From NCBI GenBank assembly GCA_010645155.1, contig CM021320.1, positions 6,524,495 to 6,588,494 on the forward strand: 64,000 nucleotides of DNA, written 5' to 3'. The DNA comes from Tigriopus japonicus. Taxonomy: Eukaryota > Arthropoda > Copepoda > Harpacticoida > Harpacticidae. Of the stretch, positions 12,201-23,174 are shown piece by piece (position 1 is the first letter of the stretch; each line of letters opens with the position of its first letter). The position numbers and the translations under genes are program-made. The notes under the pieces were generated by a model. That model was given only the letters and a program-made list of their open reading frames with translations, was not told the origin of the DNA and searched no databases.

Positions 12201-15200
12201 TTCCCATAGATTGGTAGAGCATGTTGAACAGCTGTTGGGCCTCTTCAATTTCTGCGTCTCTCTCTCCCTGTTCTACACTACACAGTCCAGCACTCGATTC
12301 CTCCATTCGCAGGACAAAGACAGATAATGGCAAATGAAAGGCAGGCCTACCGTCCTTTCGTTCTATCTATCTACCCACATACGTACAGCACGTTTGCGTG
12401 TACATACGTGCATACACATACCTTGTCCGTCTCAATGCGAGACGATACTTGCACAACGAGTTGAGTGCTGTCCCTCGTCGAGCGACTTTTATTTCATGTA
12501 CTATGTATGCACGTACCTATGTACTACTTACGTTCAAAAGAAACATAAGTGTAGTAGAGGAGGCTAGTGAGACCTCTTACATTGATTGGATCATAATCGA
12601 CAGAGACTTTGAGCTGGCAGCCAATAGAGCAGTTGCCAAAGGTAAAAGGATATCGCTGGGGAGACGAGTCGAAAGGACAGAAAGGAAATCCTATCGAGGG
12701 CAATAATTCATCATCCTGATGATCTCCGACAGCCTCTGAGTGCTAATACAAATATGAATATCCGCCGTGTGCGACTTCCAAGTAACATGTGTACGCGCTT
12801 TTTTGTCATATGGAATCCAAAGCTCGCATTCTGGAAGGCTCAATAGAGTTTGGACACTTGTGGTGTTTTGAAAAGCTTTGGCACAAGTGGCCTTTTTGGT
12901 GAGTCATACCGGGGTGATACCCAGCTTCCTAGAAGAACTAAGGAGTTCTTCTAGAAAAGCTTTCTCAACACGAAATGGTCCCAAGCTAGTAAGTAGTTAC
13001 ATACACCTTCATTCTGTTCGAAAATTCTCCCATACCACAGTCGCTGGATGAGAGAGGAATGGATGACTCCTTTAAGATAAGAGGGCCACTTCGAAAGCAG
13101 ACATACAAAAAATCTCTTCTCTTTGAGTCTGGTTTGAAACCTGAACTCAATGAAAGCCCAAGTATTTTGGGAATGAGAGCCCACGAGTTCGGATCTTGGT
13201 CTTGGTTTCAGACATGAAGCCAAACCCAATGATTTCAAGTTGTGCTTAAGCTTACAGATTGCTGACACCTCATGATTGAAGACCCAATGAATAATGGACT
13301 GTCGAGAAAAAAAGACCGCCGCTTCCGTCGGGAGAAGTGGAAGAAGACCAACGACTTGGTTGTGGCCTTCATTTCCGACTTGACGAGCTTCTGTTCACGA
13401 TTTTGTCAGCTGTTCTATGGCTAGAAATGACGATTGCAACTAGCGGACTTGTCCTTTTTTTCCTCTTTAAGTCCACTTGCTGAGCTGCAAAGCTGACAGG
13501 CCTTAAAGAGAACAAAGGCCTTTGTGTCCGTTCAAGAAAGGTCAAGGAAAGGAGGAAGGCCTGCACAGCTTGTACGTTCTCGCTTAAGAGACTCACTCAC
13601 TCACTCACTCCTCGCAACGAACTAAAAAGGGATCATCATTCAGGCCACACAAATCATGGAGAAGAGGAGTCTCGTTCTCATTCATTTGAAGACATCCGCA
13701 GTGCCTCTCTCCGTTCCAACAAGAGTTTCGGATTCGAGGTACGTGTCAAACAGGATTGGAGACAGGTCTTCGGGCACATGGCCAATTCTGCTGAATCATT
13801 GTTTTAAGTTAAGCCTGGGAACTGGTCATGCAATCCTTCCAAGCAACCACTGCTTTCTGGGAGTCTGGTAGTTAAAAAAAGTGCCACAAAAAGTGGACAC
13901 CAATTCGTCCTCGTGGGCAGATAAGGGATTTATTTCATAGCAATCGGTGGAGACTCCGTGAGACTCCATGAACTTGCTCAACCATTAGTCATTATAAATT
14001 GGCTGTTTTTAATTCAATTTGTTGGCAGAAACAAAACGCAATTGGAATGATTGCGAAAATACTCGCTTGATATAAATCTAATCTAGAGACCCAATCTATT
14101 CCTGGTGCAAATGTGGCGAAGTTTTTGAAGTCTCGCTTCAAAAATGCAACGGAGACGAGAAAAAACTATTACCAAGAAGGGTAAAAAATGAAACAAGGAT
14201 TTCTGTGTCTGGTTTCGAGAAATTGCGTTTTTGTCCCTACCCAGTCTGAAAGTAATTCAAGACGTTCCAAGCGGAGGCGAGTGTGTCCGTTGTCAAGATA
14301 TCAAACTTCTTGCCAAGGATCAAGATTCAGAACTTGTCAGTGAAGAACCGAAGCCGGTGGTCGCAGAGGGGGTGGTGCGATTGCAGTGTGAATCACCAAG
14401 CCTGCTATTGTTGTTGTTTGAGTCAGCAAATTTATTCACTTGAGGAAAGAAGACTTGATGCTGTACATTCATTCAGAAATCATGCTAGCAACTCAATTCA
14501 AGGAGTTGCATCAAGGCTGAAGTAGATATTATCCAGTTTTCTATAGGGAAGATTTGGTACAGGAGAGTGACATCTAGTGAAGACATGGCCACTGTGGATT
14601 TGAAACTTTGTACTTTCTTTAAATGTCAAAATACCGTTGGTCTTTCAATTGCCAGTTCGTTTTTGCATTTGGTGTGCTCAGGGACTTTAGATAATGAGAT
14701 GGATTTACACCGCAAATGGCCGAATTTGACAAGTGCAAGGACAAATCCCGTTTCTTCCAGTAATATTTCTGCAAATTTGGCCTCTTAGGTGACTCAAAAG
14801 ATAATTATTGTGTCGATAAGTGATGATCCCATCATGACAGGCACTTTCATTTGCGCCAGACATAAAGTCATAAAATGCGATTTCCGCGGCCTGATCATCC
14901 TTTTCCTTGCCGATTCAGACAGTCTGACTTTTAATTCGAGGCGAAACCTCAATCAGTTCCGAGGCTTGAACAAAGTACGTCTCTTGGATGGCATTCTGCG
15001 AGGATGACTTGTTTCTACTGTATGTGAAGCAGTTTAAGAACCACTACGACTTTTCCAAGTGCACTTCTATTGTGTGTACGTACTGCACATAAAAGGCCTG
15101 CACCGAGAATTGATCGTCACTACGCGCAAAAGGCATTCTCCGTTGTACATAATACATGCACTGTATCCGCACAGCTCTGTGGACACATGCGTTAAGTGAG

Positions 15201-18200
15201 AGATCAAGTGTGAGAGAAGCTAAAACCATACAAGCCGTCGGATTGAATAAGCATTCCGACCAGAGTATCAAGGTCGAAATGATTCCAGCCATTTAAGTAT
15301 AAGACAAACGGGTATAACATTTACATAAGTAGGGATACCGATCCCTTCATCAAGCCCTCAAATGGAATCACACGGCTAAATTAGCCTTCAAATCCACCTG
15401 ATGATAGCAATGGCACCGTGGCTTGGCGAAGAACCAAGTTTTTTTCCGTCAAAAATGTTCTGTCTAGACTTTTTGCTGAAACCATCGATTATCTTTTGAA
15501 ATACCAGCCCAGTACAATGCGTAGAACCAAAACGTCTGATAGGTAAGTGGAGTCAAAGGCCTGGAGGGCCTTGTTTTTCTTTCTAATATTTCAATAATTC
15601 CCATTCTGGCTAAGAAACAGCCCCATTAAGGGTAATAGATGTGCTCAAGTGGTCGGAGTCGTCGAACTGAAAGACAATGCCAAAAGTGCACTGCAAGACC
15701 ACTCCCAGTTGAGTTCAATGCAACCACGTAACCAGTAAGTGCATTTTGGACTCCACTCAAACTCAACATATCAGTTTACCAACAAACTTAATACCTCAGC
15801 AATTCATTGAACTGGTTGTAAATGAGTAAGCGATTCGTCCATGGTTATTAATTCCAACCAATAACGGAAAAGCAATCCAACTGGGCACGTTGTTGGACGG
15901 CATACATCCCATGCTCATTTCTGATTCCCATCATAAATTCCCGCAGACAGGCAGACACAGACAGACCTTTTGGCTTGTTTGATGATCTCGATTTAATTTC
16001 CTTTTCCCCGTGATCAATGCCCATGGCAGCCGAATAATGCGGAGAATCAACTAGGAGGATGTGAAGAGGGCATGAAGCGAACATCATCAGGCCTCCGGGT
16101 TCCGGTAGACACTCTCATTCACGAATACGTTCCGACCAGACTTCCAGAAACCACAAACCACTCAATGAAAGAACGTCCAAAGGCCAAACCACTACCTAAC
16201 TACCTGTTTTAGATTGGACTAGATTGGGAGACAACCAAGCAAGGCTGTTGATCTCATTTTAATGGAAAATCTTCGATCTTCGATTGACCTCCTTGGATAG
16301 TAGAGGTTGTGGAATTGACTCAAACGTCTTTGCTACCTAACTTGCAATGCAACTGAATCCAAGGTAACGACGGTTTGTTCTATAAGCAGTATCATTCAAC
16401 AGGTGGATAAAAAAACTGTCAACTGAGTAACCCAGAATGTTGATTCAGAGTTAGTGGTCGTTTTTTCTTCATACTCCTCTCAGCCTCAATCCCTCAATTC
16501 GTCGACATGTCTCAGATGAGGTTGACGAGGACAACTTGGCTGACCGTCCCTGGTTCCGTTTAACGTGTGTATATTGTACGTGAGTGAGTGAGTGAGTGTG
16601 TCTCATCTCTCCTGGTAGTTAGTACTGAGAAGTGAAAAACATGACTGTCTGTGTGTGTGCTTCATGTCTAGGAATGACGTCATTTACAGACGTCTCAATG
16701 AAACAAAAGTGGCCCTATTGCTCTACTGGTGAACCCAAGCAAGTCGTCAACGAGAACCTCAGGCCAGCCAGTCATCCACTCGATGTAGTACGTGAACTCT
16801 TCTACTAGCATACTCCCTCCCAACACTGCCATCGACACTTTTTCCATCCACTAAGCTCCAAATAATGGTCTGGCTCTCACCTTAGCTCTGAAATGTCTCC
16901 TGAAGGTATTACGATATTAGCTTGACATCTCGTGGACAATTGCACAGAACAACCAGAGGTACATAGGGTGTATACTTATGACTAACACGGAAATGCCAAA
17001 TCACGTCGACTTCTTAAAAGATTAATTAATGTATCGAATCGAGGCCTCCTTCGTACTAAATTCATTGTGTGTTGGCAAGTTCTTTGGTCAAGGCAAAAAG
17101 GCTTATGAATTGAAATGTTATCACATCCAATGAAAAACAATGCCCAAGGAAAGGAAATGTGTGGTATAATTCTTTTTTTTCATATGCACGATTTCCCGTC
17201 CCAAAAAAATGCCAGACATGTTAATGACTATCGCATTTATAATGGAAGATGGAACGTCATATACAAATACTGTGAAGTCGATTAGGTACCGCATGAAAAT
17301 CGGTCAACACGATAATAACTAGTTTTCGGGACTATTTTCCCCCTAGTTCACAGACCAAATCGTACATACATTGAATGTGCTTTTCATCTAGTTTTTCATG
17401 ACCACTAGCCACAATGGCCATTTTGTCATAAAAGGTGATGAGAAACCCATTTCATTTGAGTTCAATCCTTTCCCAGGTGTATTAGAGGTGATAAAAAGAA
17501 TGCCAAATGGTTATTACGTCTGGTACAGCTTGCAAACACGTCGAACACGTAAATGGTTCAGTGTTAGAAGAACGAGTGATTTCATAGGGGAAGTACAAAC
17601 CGCAAAGTAAAGACCAATTTATCGCCATAAACGTTACTCTCCACTCTTCATAAGTCACAGTTGCATGCGTGGGTGTATTTCAAGGAGACTTCAAGCAGGT
17701 GGTGGTCCCTTCCGAGATAAGCTAGTCTTCAGGTTCAATGGAACCAAAAGTGGAACACGAGTCTGAATGAGAAGCAGTAATCCATGTCACGATGTCTGAA
17801 AGGTGGCCTGGCTTTTGAGAGCAACAGATCTAGTACAATTGATGCTGCTAGGCATGATTATTATCCGCACTCGCTCATTCAGCCAGTCACTAACTTAGGT
17901 ACAATAATGACTGTGAGCTTTGTAGTCTGGCTTCAAGAATACCAGCTTCAGACAGATCTACTAAAGAGTAAACGATCTTGAAGGAGGTTTGACTGGTCGT
18001 TACCGTGATGATAAGCCACAACGAATCAATGTGATCTGCTTTTGTGCACCAAAGTGACGGAAAAGGCACTACCGACCAAAAACATCCAACACCCAAGTGA
18101 GGAGTTCTATGTAGACGAGGCAGAGGTAGGAAGAACCTTGAGTAAACAAGGCTTATTGTTTGTAATTGCAGGGACGGTTCAACACCGATCAAATATTGTC

Positions 18201-21200
18201 TGAGTAGTTGCAAGGCTAAACCATCTAGGGTCCTTGACATATCGCCAGGTAATTAATAACGGGTTATATAAAGCAGCCCTTCCCACGCAAGTTGGAGTAT
18301 CTTGAAGGTCATATTGGTCAATTGCTTCATTGATCCATTTGGGAATGGGGAGCGGGTGAGAGCGATTAACCTGAAAAGGACCTCGGCCAAACCAACCAAC
18401 CAACCAACCAACCAACCAACTAGACAGACAGACAGATCTTTTACGGTACAATAAAAATAAAGTGGAAAGCTCCCAGAAATACGCAGCTCCCTGCTACTGT
18501 GACATGGCCATCTGTACTCAGGTAGAAACGAGCAAGCAGCAAATGGGGTGAGTTTCCACGCCAGAATTCTTGGGTTTGGACACGCATCCCTCTGGCTAAC
18601 CGGTCGCGATTCTCTCTATTCTCCCGTTTGTTCTGCTCTTCCAGACAAGCTCGTATTTCAACCAGGATGCGACAAGCAGTCCTCCAAAAAAAAAGAGTTC
18701 CAAAACTGCCTTCCCCCTCACTCCTTGATCTCGCTCTCCTTCTCAGTTTGGACAGTAGTAGTAGATTGCCACTTGTTCGTCTGTGCAAACGCAAGCACGT
18801 TTTCAATGTCGTTGAGCAACGAATGGAGAAGGAGTAAGAAGGCATGTCGTTGGGAAGCCGCCAATCGAAATACGGACTGAACTTCGCTCGTTCGTTCGTC
18901 TTATGGAGGACACCGAGCAATTCAGCGCTGAGTGAGCAAGCGAGGCCACTCTCTACCTCAAGAGATGTCGACGGCCGTTCCCAGACATTTGTCTGGTTTT
19001 ACGGTCGGAAGAAAAACTCTCTACAAGTATAAGTTGTTGTTCTTATGGCCTGGACTTCCCAGAGGACCCAAATTTTTGGACAGACGGGGAAGGCTAATTC
19101 ACTCGAAATAGTTGCTAGCAAGGTATAGACGAAACACTTTCTAGATATGATAATCGGGCGATAATAATAAGATTAATTGATCTGACCGTACTGCCTACTC
19201 TGCATTGTCCACTGCGGCCATCGTTCAAACAATGATATATGGGCTTTACTCTTCTCGAATAGGCGTACCTGAGGGAGGGATATACTGACTTTTGGGTTAA
19301 TCGGCTAGCAAAAGACTGATTGATGTCAAGCAACGAAATGTGCCTAGTCACCAACTTTTTTTCTCTTTTCATTCCCTTTAAGCCGATTGAATTCCATATG
19401 AGTTGGTAGTCATTGTTTGTCAACCTCCATCCATCCTTCTGTTCCTAAGACTTTCAAGAACAAAGCTTGTTGTATAGTAAGTTCATTGATGGAACTTGGT
19501 GTGTACACAAACTGATCTCAACGAGATGTTCGTTTGTCACTTGGCGGTAACTCCAAGAAAGACGGATAAAAAAAAAGAAATTCTGGCATATCAGGCTGAA
19601 CAATAAAACTGTTCGAGACAATTTTCCCTGAATTAACATGAATTTCAGACGCAGACAGAAACTTGAGATTGAGCCGAATCAGAAATGAAAGAAAGGCTAC
19701 GACGAGTTTTGAATCATCACTTCTCTCTTTGTATTTCGTCAATCTTTAGCATAATGGAACAGAGAGTATTGTGCGGAGCTCTCGGATTTGGCACAAAGAT
19801 GGGAAAACCTTTCAATTGTCTATTAACATTCGATGTCAGACATCTGAGAACCAGCCAACAACGACATAGAGGCCGCTATCTTTTTTAGCCTCAAGCCTCG
19901 TGGATCAAGAACAAAAAACATGTGTGAACGGTTTGTTGCTCAAAATATTCCCGGTTTTTTTGCACGGAGGAATGAACAAGGCACAATTCTATAACAATAA
20001 TGAAATGAAGATATTCGGGATATGGCCGTCCTAAAATTTGATGGGCCATGAATCTGATCACTCATCTACTAAGACAGGACGAGAAGAGTGCCATCCGTGT
20101 GCATTCCGTTCACCAATTCCAGACAAACTTTGGCCCAAAATTAACCTCTTGTGCGTAGCTATACATAGTGAGAGCAAAGTATTAACTAGACTGATCATGA
20201 AAAAGCGCCACGTGCAATACAGTAAAACAAGACTCCCCCGGGGCATTACCAGAACGGGTTGCTGTTTTCCTTTTTTGCAAACGAAAAATACGTTCCATTG
20301 AGAAGGAGCAGCGCCAATCAGGGATTGATTCACCACGCTTCAGGCTTCTCAGCTGATTGACAGACACACTCGATATTTTGGGGCTGTATTTTAAAGCCAA
20401 GCTCCAGGCAAACTCATACTCTGAACTTTGTGCATTACAAAATATGACTGAGGAATGTATACGTATCTCGAGCGAAGAACGAACGATGATCATGCCAGGG
20501 CCTTTTCTAGAAGTGTGCGCAACTTTCATGACAACAATAATTTAGCATGCCCAAGAGTAACGAGGCGTTCCAAAGGCATTTGTGGACCAAAACTGGAACG
20601 AACGGAACACATTTTTTACATGCATCAATCTTCAAGACCTCCACCAACCAACGGCAGGACCACCACGGGATTGGAATAACACAGAAGAGAAGGCCGTCGC
20701 TTACCAAGGTTGCCTTTGTGGAGACACATGACTACCCGAGCGACAACGGCCTTCAATCCTCAAGCCTTTCAACCAACAAGCCCAAATAGGCGCCAGCAAG
20801 CTTCATTTCTCTTCTGTCTGACTGAAGAAAAAGTGCATTGCTGCTTGCTAAACCCAATTCCGACAAGAGAGACCTTTTGCTCCAACGGATGTTGGGTAGT
20901 GTTTGCGGTGATGGCGACGGCGACGCTGGTGCTGATGGTGGTGGTGGGTGGGTAGGTGGTTAGTATGAGCTAGCTGTCGGCGTAGTATTGGTGAACGCGT
21001 AGAAAAACCCCATTGGCAAAGAGCCTTCATCAACTTACACCTACAGAACGGCTCCAACCAGCTTGCTTGCTTGAAGTCTAGTGGATGGCTTTTGCAAAAC
21101 GACGGTCGTTGGTGGTGCCTTTCCTTCTTTCTTTTCTCTCTTCATTTTGGCTTAGCAGCTGGAACAGAATTGCACCAGGAAGAAACTCTTTCGTCTGAGA

Positions 21201-23174
21201 TGGCTTTCCCAAGGCCGTAGCAAGCTTTGAAAAGCAGACAAGGAAAAGTGCATTTTGGCTTGGCCTCTCGGAGGATCTACCCGTTTGGAAATGAAGGGCT
21301 GGGAACACAGATGCACAGTATTCAGACACACTTGCCAACCAAAAGGAGCAAAGAAGGGATCTACAATTCCCACCGGATATCTTTAGCGAAAAGGATTTTG
21401 TCCAAGTAACTCGAACTTCCTAAGAAGAAGAATCTATAATGTTATGTCATAGATAAGATACATTTTTTAACCAACGAGTGACGTCTCAAGTACTTGAAAA
21501 GGAACGTTACATGGTGAACAAACCAGTTTGCTCGAATGCAAAGACTGATTGGAAACTTCAAGGATTCTGATCCTCAGCTTGTCACATTTACTCTCCGGGA
21601 TTGGACGACGAACGCGCTACCATCCATCCCGTACTCTGCTCGTATACCAAATGGCGCTCTCCGTCCTATCCAGTCCAATAATACTGAAGTGTAAGCATTC
21701 GTTGAGTAAGAGCCGTAGCAGTTGAAGATAAACTGCTCATATATCGACCGCCTGAACACCCAATGCACTAGTTTGCAAAATGCATTTTCGCCCGGATTCT
21801 CCCGCCGTCTCGGTTCTCCCCAAAGCCTACGCCTCAAGCTCAACATTGGCCGCAGAAGAGCACGCAATTGTAGAATGGAGATCAGACGTGAACGACTTCG
21901 TCGTCGACGACGAGGAGGCGAACGTGAAGGGGCCAGATTTTGCCATGTCATGACAGGCTTCCAAGTCGAAAAGTTGTGAGGGAACTCCAATGGCTGAAGT
22001 CTCGGAATTGGAAAGGATCCAAGACGGAAAAGGGAAACACGAACGTAGCAAATTTTGCAACGAAAACTGAGCCCTGAATGAGTCGAAGTTTCAGACGCCC
22101 AGTAGAATGGGTTGAGGTTATAGATTTGCATGCATCACAGTTGGGAGCTGAATATCAAGCCAGAGAAGGACTGCGAACTAACTTTTGTCTCTCCTGATGC
22201 ACTTTCAAGAGCTTCCTTCAGTAATGAAAGGATCCTTGAAATCTTGGATGATCAGAACACTGGGAATTTCCTTTGTTGCTCGAACCAACGTTGAAAGGTG
22301 CATATAAACAGGTTGAAGGTGCGACCCAAAGACTAGCCTCATGAGCACAGTGGCAGATGAGTCACCTTTGGCTGATACTCGGTAGTCAGGACGTGCTCGT
22401 CAAGCTCGCAATTCCGTCAATTCCCCTATCTACTTACATCTTATACAAACATTCTCAGTTAGTAAAACGTCAGAACAAGATACTAGTTGTGAAACGTCAA
22501 ATAGACAAGTCCAATATAACTCAGTATTTAGACCTTAACCTATGGCTTTGCTATCAGTATTGTCGTTGAAAAGTCCGTGTTTACGTTTGACGGTCAAATC
22601 CTCTATTCAAAGTTCTTGCGTTTGAAAAGGATCAGGTGATGTCGTCACCAAGCGGATAGGTAGGCATTTGGGTGCCCGTGAGAGTTGAAAGAAGTCATGT
22701 TTCTCGGCCTCTAGTTCGGTACGTCGTATGTATGTATTGTGAAGGAAACAACATTTGAGCGACATGGGAGGGTCCAAAATTAGGAAAGTTACTCATTCGA
22801 ATGAAGATCAAATGGTGCGCTCTCATTCATAGCCCATTCGACGTCTTGACAAACGGGAAATGCATCCCATCTCGCTTGTGAATGAACACAATACAAATCT
22901 GACCCTCTTGGATGAAGGACATATATCACCACCTTTGAAATGACTTGATTCGAGCAACATGAGTGACGCAAGCATGATGGGATACCCCATATTCCTTATC
23001 CAACCAGCCAAGCTTCCACTCCTACAATACTGCATGGCTCGCTTTCGAAGGGAAACCCCGGAAGCAGGCTATCTCCTCATTCTTCAATGACGAATGAAAA
23101 CGACCAAAAAAAGATGAACTCTTACCTTGGTTGCCTCCTCGTTGGTTATTCGCACTTCCTTTCCGTCTGGGCAT
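3285..23174 (-). CDS. shn: Schnurri / HIVEP-family zinc-finger transcription factor
   Basis: Six coding exons with matching phases (all - strand): 23174-23126, 10351-6561, 6351-6019, 5931-3877, 3802-3449, 3386-3285; 2227 aa. Fly Schnurri is of similar size. Nuclear DNA-binding protein; in flies it acts with Mad/Medea to repress brinker in Dpp/BMP signalling. Visible parts: the first ZAS C2H2 pair at about residues 228-285 ([23 protein letters not shown]), a polyQ run near 805-820, the second ZAS pair at about 1315-1366 preceded by an RGRGRGR stretch, an acidic run near 1400-1425, a three-finger cluster at about 1837-1932 typical of arthropod Schnurri, then one C2H2 finger in exon 5 and two more near the C-terminus, the last completed by exon 6. 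Nearly all the remainder is Ser/Pro-rich and disordered. Family assignment is firm; exon 1 is inferred from motif and phase. An alternative start at 10571 inside an extended exon 2 cannot be excluded. Confidence 0.93.
7944..7977 (-). repeat. CAA/CAG repeat encoding polyglutamine in schnurri
   Basis: A TTG/CTG triplet run on the + strand reads as about eleven consecutive Gln codons on the coding strand, flanked by QPQPL and VLP. It is mostly CAA with one CAG interruption near its middle, which tends to limit slippage. It lies between the two ZAS finger pairs. Confidence 0.85.
12929..12954. repeat. Short perfect hairpin
   Basis: An 11-bp arm CTAGAAGAACT is followed by an AAGG loop and its exact complement AGTTCTTCTAG. 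It lies in schnurri intron 1. No tRNA, miRNA-length stem or transposon ends surround it, so its role is unknown. Confidence 0.6.
13591..13610. repeat. (ACTC)n simple repeat
   Basis: Five tandem ACTC tetramers in schnurri intron 1. The same tetranucleotide family recurs at 16580-16600 (complement) and 45321-45352, so this appears to be a common microsatellite in the genome. Confidence 0.85.
16580..16600. repeat. (GTGA)n simple repeat
   Basis: About five tandem GTGA units, the complement of the ACTC-type repeat seen elsewhere in the window, ending in a short TG run. Confidence 0.85.
18387..18436. repeat. Compound (ACCA)n-(GACA)n microsatellite
   Basis: About eight ACCA units run directly into four GACA units. 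The two adjoining tetranucleotide types suggest birth of one repeat from the edge of the other. Confidence 0.85.
23126..23174 (-). other. shn: schnurri coding exon 1 (micro-exon with RRK motif)
   Basis: ATG at 23174 opens 16 codons ([16 protein letters not shown]) plus one base and ends at a strong donor, CCAAG|GTAAGA. The exon 2 acceptor at 10352 (a T-rich tract ending in TTTCAG) starts two bases into a glycine codon, so phase 1 joins to phase 1 and gives ...[13 protein letters not shown]. The MPRRK start recalls the MSRRKQ N-termini of SALL, BCL11 and FOG proteins and the MPRTKQ start of HIVEP1. The open frame extends about 27 codons upstream without another ATG. Inference, not transcript-proven. 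Confidence 0.65.

Larger units (their letters stand above)
10352..23125 (-). other. shn: schnurri intron 1 (12.8 kb)
   Basis: Long intron inferred from the donor at 23125 and acceptor at 10352. It contains short tandem repeats (ACTC)n at 13591-13610, (GTGA)n at 16580-16600, (ACCA)n then (GACA)n at 18391-18436, an 11-bp perfect hairpin at 12929-12954 and a G-rich GGTGG patch near 20930-20960. Open frames of up to 185 codons on both strands have no family resemblance and no consistent splice sites. The length suits an enhancer-bearing intron of a developmental regulator, but no specific binding-site cluster can be named from reading alone. Confidence 0.5.

Noticed and set aside
18441..18920. 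Open frames of 110-159 codons on both strands
   Set aside because: No domain resemblance, overlapping frames on both strands, and no paired splice signals; they lie in a G+C-richer part of schnurri intron 1.
21574..22131. 185-codon - strand open frame
   Set aside because: Arg-rich low-complexity peptide with competing frames on the other strand; no family resemblance and it sits within the schnurri intron.
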